Positions 55,059 through 64,000 of a DNA stretch of 64,000 nt are shown here, piece by piece. The notes under the pieces were generated by a model. It made no database searches. It was not told the DNA's origin and was given only the letters and a program-made list of their open reading frames with translations. A program made the position numbers and the translations under genes. Source of the stretch: Fragilariopsis cylindrus CCMP1102 (taxonomy: Eukaryota; Bacillariophyta; Bacillariophyceae; Bacillariales; Bacillariaceae); the NCBI GenBank assembly GCA_900095095.1, contig FMBT01000308.1, positions 1 through 64,000 on the forward strand, in the 5' to 3' direction. How positions within the stretch are numbered: the stretch's first letter is position 1; the number at the start of each line of letters is the position of its first letter.

Positions 55059-55744
55059 CGTGATATATATTATATGGATAATTTAGATTACTAAAATATG
55101 TGTAATATATAGTAGTACAAGACAATAGCAATGTTAGATCTTGGCAGTTACGGCAATTCAAAGGCTAGCTGAGGCTAGTAGATACACACAGTGCGTACGG
55201 TATCGATGCATGGTGTGAGGTGAGATCCTTGACAATTGATACACGCACGAGGTGTTGAAGCACCACCACGACGCCTTATTTTCTTTACAGAAAACATGTC
55301 GTGAGAAATGAATATTGCCCCGACGTGAATTTTGATTTTTTGGAAGTGCGTGCGTCACTGCATGGGATTTGAATCCCGTAGTAACCACTAATACGTGAAT
55401 TACTTCTATTTTCGTATTAAAAAATTTTATAAATACAACAATTTAGAAAAACGTACGGTTTCAAATCGTGTCTCGTAAGCAAGGTATGAAAACATTTACA
55501 TACGCACCACGTACTCAAGTTTTTCTCGCGTTGGTGTGAACACTGAGGTCGACATCTACAGTAATCTATCATTTCTCTTTGTTACCGAAAAATCTAAAAT
55601 CTTTAGAAGCATTGTCGCTCCTTGTAGTAGTAGCTTCCTTTATTGAGATTGCCATCTTCCCCCTGCCTCTTGTCTATTGCAGTACTTCAAGACTTATTAT
55701 TTCATTTATTATTATAAATAAACCCAATAATAAATAACGACAAG
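55059..55744. promoter_or_regulatory. Shared divergent promoter of the two plastid FBPase genes
   Basis: 686 bp between start codons. A GGGATTTGAATCCC palindrome is at about 55364-55377. One TGACGC core (minus strand) is at 55352-55357, which could occur by chance. TTATTATTTCATTTATTATT tracts lie before the plus-strand ATG. The two start regions share MKFSLCVL coding DNA but no long promoter identity was noticed. Confidence 0.45.
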
Positions 55745-57322
55745 ATGAAATTCTCCCTTTGCGTTTTAGTTGCTGTGGCGGTTTCGTCTACCGATGCTTT
55801 CACTGCTCGAACATCGAGTAGTAGCAGAGGTAGTATGATTTCGACGAAATTACATTCCACTACTGAGACTGAAGCAAATCCTATGGCGCGATCAAAATCG
55901 AAGCAACCTGTCTTCGATGAAGTATGTGAAACGACCGGTGTGACATTAACCCGATTCATGAATGAGGTTGCTATGTTAAATCCTGAATTACGTGAATTAA
56001 CCACACTATTTGGTGCTATTGATACAGCCTGTAAGGCGATGACAAATGTTGTGAAGCGATCACAATTACCATCCAGTGAAACTTTAGGTTATCAAGGTGC
56101 AGTGAACATACAAGGTGAAGATCAAAAGAAATTGGATGTTATTACTAATGATATCTTAAAGCGTGCATTACGATTCACTGGACGTCTGGGTGTATTGGCT
56201 TCCGAAGAAGAAGATGTTCCTGTAAGTAGACAGTAGTTATTCTTCTTTTTTCCAAAAAAGTTCCGTCCATTTCAGTCAGCGTTAAGGTTTCAAGATAATG
56301 TTTTGGATCATCCCTACCCTGCTCGTAACCCAGCGAAAGTCAAAAATATTAGTAACGTAGGAGAAGAAGGGAAAAAAAATCGACTGACGAATCAACTTGG
56401 TTCATCTTATTTTTCAAAACGATCGTTGTTGCTGTCGTGTCGACCACATTACATTGCATTCGTTGTTACTTATCATCGTCTCTTTATCTCACTTTTAATT
56501 TGTATATTATTATTACTATTATTATTATTTAACAAAATATAGGTCGATTTGATTGGAACTGCTAATTCTGATAATCAAGAGATCGTTATCGAGGAGGGAG
56601 AAAAGTACGTTGCCGTATTCGATCCTTTAGATGGTTCCTCAAACGTTGATGCTGGTATCCCCACCGGTACCATTATTGGAATTTACGAACACAGTGATAA
56701 CTGTGAAATTGATCCTGAATGTATCGGTGATGAATGCACAGAATTGGAGGCACAATGTCTTGCCAATACTCTTCAACCGGGAACCAACTTGGTTGCTGCT
56801 GCATACTGTTTATATTCCTCATCGACATTCATGGCCATTACACTCGGAAACGGTGTTTATATGTTCTGCCTTGATGAAACTATTGGAGAATTTGTTTTGT
56901 CTCATGCTAACGTAAAAGTCCCAGCTGATTGCAACATTTACTCCATGAACGAGGCTAACTTCGATAAGTGGGATGCACCTTTAAAAAATGTCGTCAAGGG
57001 ATGGCGTGAGGGAACCGGAAAGAGTGGAGAACGTTTCACCAGCCGGTACATCGGTTCGATGGTTGGAGATGTTCACCGTACATTGTTGTATGGTGGAGTC
57101 TTTGGTTACCCAGGTGATACAAAAAATGTTAATGGAAAACTTCGTCTTTTATATGAAGGTGCACCTATGTCGTTCATTATGGAACAAGCGGGTGGTATTT
57201 CCTCCACCGGAAAGGAACGTGTTATGGAGATCACTCCTGAATACGTCCATCAACGTATCCCCGTTGTTATGGGATCCAAGAATGCTGTCCAGGAAATTCT
57301 TGATGCGTACGCTGCCGAATAG
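55745..57322 (+). CDS. Fructose-1,6-bisphosphatase, plastid-targeted, intact
   Basis: Exons 55745-56221 and 56543-57322 give 418 residues. [20 protein letters not shown] is a signal peptide with Phe-type plastid site, followed by a Ser/Thr transit region. The enzyme shows [100 protein letters not shown] and [20 protein letters not shown] four-cysteine loop ([20 protein letters not shown]) is at the place of the plant thioredoxin-regulated loop. It differs from its divergent neighbour mostly in the transit region and loop, so it is a paralogue rather than an identical copy. It has the same substrate and compartment as the neighbour; a difference in expression or redox set-point is possible. 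Confidence 0.95.
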
Positions 57323-57670
57323 ATTTAAAAAAGAAAGAAATGAAATGATGTATAATTTTTTTAAAGTTTGTACCTAAAAACTATATAAGGAAACTTATTA
57401 TGAACTACTACAACTACTAGCACATTCTAGAAGACTATAAAAAGCTGGTGACGACCGTAGCTATATAGATAACTACTTACTTAATTTATTAGTTCAGAAG
57501 TGCGACACAAAATATACAAAGATTTTATCATTATTTTTACGATATAGTATTACTTGTAAAATTATATTTCTTATTTTATCAAACGCACAGAAAACATACT
57601 GCAGTACAAACAAATGCACAGCAAATTATTAGATTTATTTATTTATCCCAGACTTTTTCAATTGTTTTCT
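57323..57670. other. Convergent 3' intergenic region
   Basis: 348 bp. AT-rich, no gene or repeat seen. Confidence 0.3.
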
Positions 57671-58629
57671 TCATTCTTGTTTTGTATAATCGGGTAATAC
57701 ACTGTAAATAATATCCGATGATTCCTTCTTCAATGTTTCAATATCTTTATCTTTCGTTACGATAGGTTTATGTACAGTCAATACGACCGGATCAGCTTTA
57801 CCGAATGGATATGACGAATTCCATGCATTTAATGGTATATGAATACTAACAGGTATGAGGGTACTATCATTATTCTTTGCAACCTTATATGCGCCATCCT
57901 TAAATGGTAGTCTTTCACCTAATCGTCTTGTACCTTGTGGAAAGAAAAACATTGGTACACCATCTTGAATTGATTGGTCTGATTTTTTATATAGATTCCG
58001 TGCCCCCGTTGATGAAGTTTTCTACTACTAGCATCGTCTGATGATTTTTTCTTTTTAGGAATTCGATCAATTAGTACATGATCACCCAAGTACATAATTT
58101 GACCAACACCTGGTAAGAACATCGTTGATGATTTTGCAATCCATCTCCATCTACGTTTTAAATAATATACAACAGCAACATCAATTTGTGATGCATGATT
58201 GGCAATATATACTGGTGCAGATTTTCCTGGTTCTAATGCAGGTAAATTTTCAATTCCATTTATAACAACAGGACCAACAAATAATAGTGTTACTAACATA
58301 CCACATTTCCTTTCAACAATTTCATGTGCAATTTTTCTTGTATGTTGTAAGTCTAACCAATTGTTTGTTACAACTGCTTCAATGGTTGCAATTACGGCAC
58401 CAAATAAACAAACTGACATCCATACAACATTTAAACCAAACACTTTTATCATACCTGTTGGTGTCAATGATGGTAATTTTGGATGTAACCATATTTTTCG
58501 TTCTTGATATACAGCTGCTAATGCTGCAGTCATAATAACGATTTCAGTAATAATAATAATTGGTAGTACAATTGTTGAAAACATAATCGTAATAATACAT
58601 AGTAATAGTCCAATAACAATCCACATCAT
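57671..58629 (-). CDS. 1-acyl-sn-glycerol-3-phosphate acyltransferase (PlsC type), one apparent frameshift
   Basis: Transfers an acyl chain to lysophosphatidate, giving phosphatidate for glycerolipid synthesis. From ATG 58629 residues 1-45 are two hydrophobic helices (WIVIGLLLCIITIMFSTIVL); another spans VVWMSVCLFGAVIATIEAVV. The acyltransferase motifs are VYIANHASQIDVAVVYYLKR (HX4D, catalytic His), STMFLPGVGQIMYLGDHVLI and, after a break, MFFFPQGTRRLGERLPFKDG (the EGTR block, here QGTR) and TLIPVSIHIPLNAWN. The frame breaks at the C5 run 58003-58007 (G5 on the coding strand) just after SSRKLHQRG; one more G restores 319 residues. No plastid presequence is evident, so an ER membrane site is inferred. 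Confidence 0.87.
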
Positions 58630-59167
58630 CGTGATTGATTGATTTGTGATTGTGATTGTGATTTTGAATGAATGAATGACTTGACTTGAATTGAATTGAA
58701 TTGATAACAAAATAAAATAATCACAACAGAATCTGTAATTTTTATTGATCGATTATGTTGTTCAATCGATGATTTCCACTTGATTCACGCAATGCTTGTG
58801 TACGTTGTAGAGCTTATTTTTCTTTCGAATGATTCTTTCCACCTTTGTACATATAGTGTAGACGATGATTTATGTCAAGAGTTTAGTTCATCTTTGTTTT
58901 GACCTGTTGCTATGTTTTTTTTTCGTCTTGTCTTTTTTTTCTTGAAAATTAAAACATACGATTCTTTGATCTTCGCGTTAATTCTGGGAATACTGTAATC
59001 AAAATCGAAGAGAAAGACTAAAAAATGCTTTTTTTGTTTCGAACGGTAGTATCATACTACTTCAAGTATGTTACCTAGCCTATTATAGGACCTTAGTATG
59101 TACGTACTGTACGTACATAAGTATCACATTTTTTTAAATGAAAAGAAAATGAGAAAAAAAAGAGCAT
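58630..59167. promoter_or_regulatory. Divergent promoter region with a perfect 23-nt palindrome
   Basis: 538 bp. TATGTACGTAC at 59097-59107 and its exact reverse complement at 59109-59119 flank one T, 49 bp before the serine acetyltransferase ATG. T-rich tracts are near 58917-58940. No gene seen. Confidence 0.5.
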
Positions 59168-61129
59168 ATGAAGTTGAACATAATATCCACCATGGTGATT
59201 TCTCGTACAGTTGAAAGTATTGACACCAATCAATTGTATCGTACAATGAAACTGCCACTCGCAGCCAAAAGTCATAGTAACAGCAGCAAAAATCTTGATG
59301 ATATCAATGCTAATGATGGCCGAAATCGAAATCGAAAAAGAAAGAATTTGGAATTATCATCATCATCATCATCATCGTCGTCGTCATCATTATTAATGCA
59401 TTTTCATAAGAATATTCAACGATTCTTGATAATAATATCATCATTCAGACGACGATATCAACATTATCGCTCTAATACTACTACTACTAGTATCAGAAGT
59501 TCCTTCTTCCTTCTGCGACGCTCTTTGTTATTGGTGGGATTTCTACAGCTACTGTTTTGCTGTCATAGTAATAATGATGGTTCTTTCTTTGTATCCGGTT
59601 GGCAGATGAAATATATATCATCGTCGTATCAAGTCAGAAGATCATCATCCAGGATACCTTCTGCGACATCAGTAATTCTTTCGACGACAACGCACTCATC
59701 GATATTTTCATCATCGTCATCGTCATCGTCATCATCATCGGAACTTGCAGCATCTGGTATGGATAGTAATGATAGTGATGATCATAGTGACGTTGTTCTT
59801 GGTGTCGAACCACAGGAAGACGTAGTAGTAGTAGTAGTAAAGAACGACAAATGGCGATCAAATCTACCTCGGGACATGTACGCTTCACCAAAGTTATGGG
59901 AATCTCATACCGAATTTCTATCCTTTATGGAACAATTTGACATACTTGACGAAGAAGAAAACGAGAGCAAAAACAAGAACAACAACAAACATGATGAGGA
60001 TCAGGATCATCTTTGGGAACAAGTTAAATTAGAAGCATTATCATCTCTGAGTACGGAACCAGAAGCTGGACCACAATTATATCAAAGTATATTATCACAA
60101 GGATCATTAGTAGAAGCTATCGTTAGTACTATTGCTCGTACGTTTATGAAAGCTCATATATAAAGCATCTTTTGCATGCTGCTTGTATCATGTGCTTACC
60201 GTATTTTTATTTGTCTGCTGCTGTTGTTGTTGATCTAATATTTCGTCTCTTGACCTTTTTTTTTCCTCTCTCTCTTACTTTTTTAATTATGCATATAATA
60301 GACGAAGTCGAAACTGAATTAATTACAGCAACTGAGATAAAAAAATTATTCTTGGATGTGTTAACGGAGGAAGATGAGAAATCGATACATTGTGACGTCA
60401 TTGCTGCTGCATATCGTAGCCCGAGTGTACAACTTGCAATGTTGGCTATTTTGTTTCAAACTGGACTACATACATTGGTTTGTTATAGAGTTGGTCATCG
60501 ATTATGGCAAAATGATCGTACAGGACTAGCAAAATATCTTCAATCGGTTGTTAGTAAACATTACAGTGCAGATATCCATCCCGCATGCACTATAGGTCAA
60601 GGTATATACTTATGTACGGCAGCAGGTGTAGGTAAGACAATAATAACCCAGATATATGTGATTGATATACGAAATTGCTAAATCTACGATATTGAAACCA
60701 ACTGTTTTTAAATCATTCTCTCTCAAATCAAAACATTTTACTTATCTCTGTCTCTCTTTTTCGAATTGCTTATTTTTTATGTTTACAGTAATAGGTGAAA
60801 CGGCAACTATCGGCAATGATGTGAGTATCTTACACGGAGTTACTTTGGGTGGTACCGGAAAGGAATTAGGTGATCGCCATCCGAAAGTTGAACATGGAGT
60901 AGTATTAAAAGATTGTGCTACTATTTTAGGAAATATAAAGGTTGGTACAGGAAGTCTGATAATGGCAAAATCAATTGTAACGAAACCTGTTCCACCTCTA
61001 TCTATTATGAGAGGTGTCCCGGCAAAGGTTGTAGGAACTAGAACCCTTACCGAAGATGCATTCGATAGTGACCTAGAAGAACATTTAGCATTCAAGTATC
61101 TCGACGAATGGAAAAAATTACAGGAATAG
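59168..61129 (+). CDS. Serine O-acetyltransferase homologue with a substituted Asp-His active-site pair
   Basis: Exons 59168-60137, 60302-60631 and 60789-61129, all phases matching, encode 546 residues. The first ~230 are Ser/Asn/Arg-rich with a hydrophobic segment (RRSLLLVGFLQLLFCCHSN), a possible internal signal. Then come the SAT N-terminal helices (DHLWEQVKLEALSSLSTEPE, LYQSILSQGSLVEAIVSTIA, FQTGLHTLVCYRVGHRLWQN) and the left-handed beta-helix: YSADIHPACTIGQGIYLCTA, VVIGETATIGNDVSILHGVT, LGGTGKELGDRHPKVEHG and SIMRGVPAKVVG. SAT makes O-acetylserine for cysteine synthesis. In known CysE enzymes the strand reads LDHATG with the catalytic Asp-His; here it is LCTAAG, while the upstream Asp (DIHPA) and later His (DRHPK) remain. 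Function is therefore uncertain. The codons lie near an exon end but the splice sites are canonical. Confidence 0.85.
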
Positions 61130-61537
61130 CGGTAGGAATTATAATGTAAAGGCAATGCGGAATCTAAAAAATAATTCTAAAATATGATATTATATATAAT
61201 ATAATATACTCGAATACTACTACCACAAAAACTGCGAAAATACTAGTATTCTTCTTTAAAAAAAATCGTTCTTTTATTCGATTAACGATTCATCCATTCC
61301 CGAGTACGCACCTAGTTTTGTCGAGTCAATGAAATATAATATAATAACGCGTCAGATTCATTCGTATCGATGCATGCATCGCACGTGATGAAGCGAAAAA
61401 TTTTTGTCTTCCTTCATTCCGAATTACAGAAAATAAATAATTCGTGATCATTAAATCAATCGTAATATACACAGTAAACATAAAGCTTTGCTTAGGACGT
61501 ATCCAACTATACAACTCATATCTATATTATTGACAAC
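61130..61537. promoter_or_regulatory. Intergenic region between SAT homologue and Mpv17 gene
   Basis: 408 bp. ATATTATATATAATATAATATA is a self-complementary AT tract at about 61187-61207. ATCGATGCATGCATCG-like palindromic sequence is near 61367-61382. No gene seen. Confidence 0.35.
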
Positions 61538-62284
61538 ATGGTGAAAGTGCATATTATTCTTTTAAGTCTGTTCGTTTCAGTTACGAGCGGCTTTCAAGCA
61601 TCACCGATCAAAACGAAAAGAGCAGGGATAATGACAAGTACGACGACGAGGACGGCGACGAACAGAAGGCATTCTAGGATATCATCGACGCTTAATATGA
61701 TTGTTCCTGATCCTCAACAAGCTTGGACGGCCTATAATGACGCACTCATAACCAGTCCATTACTAACAAAGAGTGTAACCGCTGGCGTTATTTTGGGTGC
61801 CGCCGATCTGGCGGGGCAAGCTGTACAAGACAAGATTAGTGGAGATGAAACCGAAATCGATATTGCCCGAACAGCTCGTTTTGCCTTTTTTGGGTTAGTA
61901 CTACAGGCACCGTGGAATCACTTCTATTATCAATTGTTGGATGGGAGTATCCCTCCAACTGCCGAACCTTGGACGAGTACTACCGCCATCAAGACAGCAA
62001 TCGATCAATTCATTCAGGCCCCAATTTTTACTGTTATAATTTTTGCGTTCCTAGGGTTTTTGGAAGGAAAGAGCGTCGAAGCTATTAAAAACCAATTAGA
62101 TGAGGACTATAAAGATACAATGGTTGCAAACTGGAAATTATGGGTACCAGCTACAGTAATCAATATTGCATTTGTTCCACCTATTCTACGCGTTCTTTAT
62201 TTGAATTGTGTATTTTTCTTCTGGTCCATCTTTCTTTCACTCAAACTCAACAAAGAAGAAAGCAATTCAGATTCATCGATATGA
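61538..62284 (+). CDS. Mpv17/PMP22-family membrane protein, plastid-type leader
   Basis: Intact 248 residues. MVKVHIILLSLFVSVTSGFQ is a signal peptide with a plastid-type Phe site, followed by an Arg/Thr transit segment. The family core starts at WTAYNDALITSPLLTKSVTA, then AGVILGAADLAGQAVQDK, RTARFAFFGLVLQAPWNHFY, AIDQFIQAPIFTVIIFAFLG and the C-terminal MVANWKLWVPATVINIAFVP - PILRVLYLNCVFFFWSIFLS. Four hydrophobic helices are present, as in Mpv17, PMP22 and Sym1, which form channels in mitochondrial or peroxisomal membranes. The leader suggests a plastid membrane. The substrate is unknown. Confidence 0.87.
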   Translation: MVKVHIILLSLFVSVTSGFQASPIKTKRAGIMTSTTTRTATNRRHSRISSTLNMIVPDPQQAWTAYNDALITSPLLTKSVTAGVILGAADLAGQAVQDKISGDETEIDIARTARFAFFGLVLQAPWNHFYYQLLDGSIPPTAEPWTSTTAIKTAIDQFIQAPIFTVIIFAFLGFLEGKSVEAIKNQLDEDYKDTMVANWKLWVPATVINIAFVPPILRVLYLNCVFFFWSIFLSLKLNKEESNSDSSI

Positions 62285-62532
62285 AAGGGCATTAAAGATC
62301 ATATTACAGTAGATAAGTATGTAATAGAAATGTCTATACTATTATTACTGCCAACTAGATTTTTATTAATATTCTTCATACAACTTGATCAGAGAGATCG
62401 ATTCATTCATTCAGTCCTTCTCAGTAGGATTTTAATGGTGTTATCACATACTAATCGCCGGTACTTTTCATCCTATTACTACTACGTGTACCTATGGAAT
62501 TTATGGACACTGTCGATGACCACTTAATATTT

Positions 62533-64000
62533 TTATGCCCAAGCGCCTTCTGGGCTATTATGTGGCGTTGGGGTCGGCGTTAGACTAGCTTTGTCTGCGA
62601 TAATTCGATCGACTTTCTCTTGGGGTTTCAATTTTTCAAGCAGTTCTTTGACATCAATCGCTCCACTATGTTTTTGTTGAAGATTTTTATTGTTGTGATG
62701 TTTATTATTGGAACTCTGGTTAGAGACTCGTTTTTGTGAACAGTAGACTTGGAATAGCCGATATTCAAAGTCTTCTTTGCCGTCATCACCGAGGAGCGTC
62801 CAAATAGTTCCACCCGTTCGATTGCTGTACTCGGTATCATCTCTTGGGTACGCGTATCGCTGCTGGATTGAAATCTGGGTGCTGGTAGATTGTATCTTGG
62901 GGAACTGTGGACCACTGACCTGCCACTTACAGACCTTTCTTGTTTTGATTTGCTTCACTTGAATATGAGCAAGATGAGGAGGAAGTCTACCCTTTCTAGT
63001 AAAGACATAGATTCCCTCTGGAAATTCAACGAATGGTGGGCTAATAATGTGATTGCCTTCCGTGGCAACAACTTGAATCGTCAAATGTGAAGGAAATTGT
63101 TGACTTCCCCGAAGGCTTTCAAAGATAGCTTTCGCATCGTTTTGTTCCAATCGAGGCTCGGCGTGATCAGAAGCTTGCTCCTTCTGAGGTGGCAAAAAAG
63201 GATCACTAACAGCAACTAGTTGACCACCCTTAGCCTTCTGAGGTTGTTTTACCTTTTGCCCGCCATAAGCGGCCTTCTTCCGCTGTCTCGCTAGTTTTCT
63301 GCGCAGGGAACGAGCTTTCGATTTCGAAGTCCACTTTCTCGAATCAAGTAGAACACCCATGTTGAAAGCTTCCGCATCGTTTTGATCTAATCCAACTGGT
63401 TGCATGCCCTTATGCTTCTTGTTTCCGTCCTTTATTTCCTTCAAAAAGGGATGGGGCAGTCGTTGATGTTGCTGTTGATTTCTTTTTCGAGAACGAACAG
63501 GTGCTGTTGATGCCGCTTCCCCAATATCAATAAGACAGCGACGACCGCTTCGATTAGTACGACCAACGGCGTCTCGCAAAAGATGAGCGTGTAGTCTGCT
63601 CTCATCAATGAAGGGAGACGAATTGATGACGCCAACAGAATTCTCGTCATATTTGACATCGACTCTTCTTTCTTTTGTATGCACCGAAGTAACAAATCCA
63701 ACACCTCCCCGGCTTGTCGAAGAAGGATCAACCCTGACGTATGCCCCCTTGGAGAAGATATCGGTGGTGAGTGGAGGAGGAGGCTTCGTAGTGGCGTGCG
63801 ATGGAAAGTTGCTGGTAAGTTCCTTTGGAGAAGACTTCGTTTTGAATTTAAGCCCTTCTTTCGTCTGGATAATATTTCTGGTAGATCGTAGCCAATATTC
63901 ATAGCCAAGCCCATCCCAATGGAACGAGGCTAGTGAGTTCAAAAAGTTTTGTGTAAACTGATCAATCTTCTTCCTTTCGGCTTTTGGAACAAAAGGACAG
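62533..64000 (-). CDS. Partial unknown protein, 5' end beyond the right edge
   Basis: The frame is open from the right edge (reading CPFVPKAERKKIDQFTQNFL) to a stop at 62533; no start lies in the window. About 489 residues are visible. Segments: SLASFHWDGLGYEYWLRSTR, then KGAYVRVDPSSTSRGGVGFV with SVHTKERRVDVKYDENSVGV, which reads like a beta-barrel (SH3/KOW-like) module, a basic region SKARSLRRKLARQRKKAAYG and EGIYVFTRKGRLPPHLAHIQ. The base texture is a little less AT-rich than nearby genes. The mix of a possible catalytic tail, SH3-like module and basic region is compatible with a transposon-encoded or domesticated transposase protein, but no transposase signature is seen, so the function is left open. 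Confidence 0.5.
   Translation of the reverse strand, partial: CPFVPKAERKKIDQFTQNFLNSLASFHWDGLGYEYWLRSTRNIIQTKEGLKFKTKSSPKELTSNFPSHATTKPPPPLTTDIFSKGAYVRVDPSSTSRGGVGFVTSVHTKERRVDVKYDENSVGVINSSPFIDESRLHAHLLRDAVGRTNRSGRRCLIDIGEAASTAPVRSRKRNQQQHQRLPHPFLKEIKDGNKKHKGMQPVGLDQNDAEAFNMGVLLDSRKWTSKSKARSLRRKLARQRKKAAYGGQKVKQPQKAKGGQLVAVSDPFLPPQKEQASDHAEPRLEQNDAKAIFESLRGSQQFPSHLTIQVVATEGNHIISPPFVEFPEGIYVFTRKGRLPPHLAHIQVKQIKTRKVCKWQVSGPQFPKIQSTSTQISIQQRYAYPRDDTEYSNRTGGTIWTLLGDDGKEDFEYRLFQVYCSQKRVSNQSSNNKHHNNKNLQQKHSGAIDVKELLEKLKPQEKVDRIIADKASLTPTPTPHNSPEGAWA

Noticed and set aside
55340-55390. tRNA or terminator at the GGGATTTGAATCCC palindrome
   Set aside because: The loop has the wrong size for a T-arm and no other arms fit; kept only as a palindrome in the FBPase promoter.
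4557-58710. Programmed -1 frameshifting as the explanation of all breaks
   Set aside because: The sites share no slippery heptamer or following structure and occur in unrelated genes; sequencing error is more economical.
59634-59891. Minus-strand frame opposite the SAT leader
   Set aside because: It is a shadow of Ser/Asp trinucleotide runs in the real plus-strand gene.

Overview
The window is nuclear DNA from a photosynthetic stramenopile, most likely an AT-rich pennate diatom. Genes are intron-poor, with short GTAAGT/GTACGT...AG introns, and lie on alternating strands with no operons. Many products begin with a signal peptide that ends in the diatom plastid-import signature: a phenylalanine-containing cleavage site such as SAFAP, DAFMA, DGFVQ, SGFQA, YGFQP or TGFVA. 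The gene set is mixed mitochondrial, plastid and housekeeping. No bacterial, viral or CRISPR locus is visible.

Layout. 1-9.4 kb: a partial ankyrin/coiled-coil protein, a GST, a GlcNAc-transferase-like glycosyltransferase and a SET-domain protein. 9.4-21 kb: a plastid DUF760-type protein, an RS-rich membrane protein, phosphoserine aminotransferase, mitochondrial acyl carrier protein, a class III (GABA-type) aminotransferase and an ERGIC3/Erv46 homologue. 21.8-28.3 kb: a cytosolic-looking and a plastid-type sedoheptulose-1,7-bisphosphatase (SBPase) in tail-to-tail orientation, with an unknown plastid-type membrane protein between them; a bestrophin-like channel is divergent from the plastid SBPase. 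28.5-38.6 kb: an unknown zinc-knuckle protein, an RWD/RING-like protein, a BAF-like helix-hairpin-helix protein, a small plastid protein, a PDI-like thioredoxin and a nitroreductase with a repeat-built N-terminus. 38.9-44.6 kb: the plastid GTPase Der, an acidic plastid protein and proteasome ATPase RPT5. 44.6-47.8 kb is gene-poor and holds a tRNA-like (SINE-like) element beside inverted repeats. 47.8-64 kb: a TPR protein, a CRAL-TRIO-like protein, two plastid fructose-1,6-bisphosphatases (FBPases) head-to-head, an acyltransferase, a serine O-acetyltransferase homologue with altered active-site residues, an Mpv17 protein and a partial unknown gene.

Functional theme. Four regulated sugar bisphosphatases, two SBPases and two FBPases, lie within about 36 kb as two inverted paralogue pairs with conserved intron positions. 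A candidate bicarbonate/anion channel shares the promoter region of the plastid SBPase. Both FBPases carry a four-cysteine loop where plant plastid FBPase has its thioredoxin loop. Both SBPases lack the plant redox cysteine pair.

Data quality. Ten otherwise well-conserved genes are interrupted by single-base frameshifts: twelve apparent one-base losses, mostly in short homopolymers, and one shift of the opposite sign. Because these are spread over unrelated essential genes, uncorrected long-read sequencing errors are more likely than pseudogenes. Each such gene is annotated as one CDS with the break noted.
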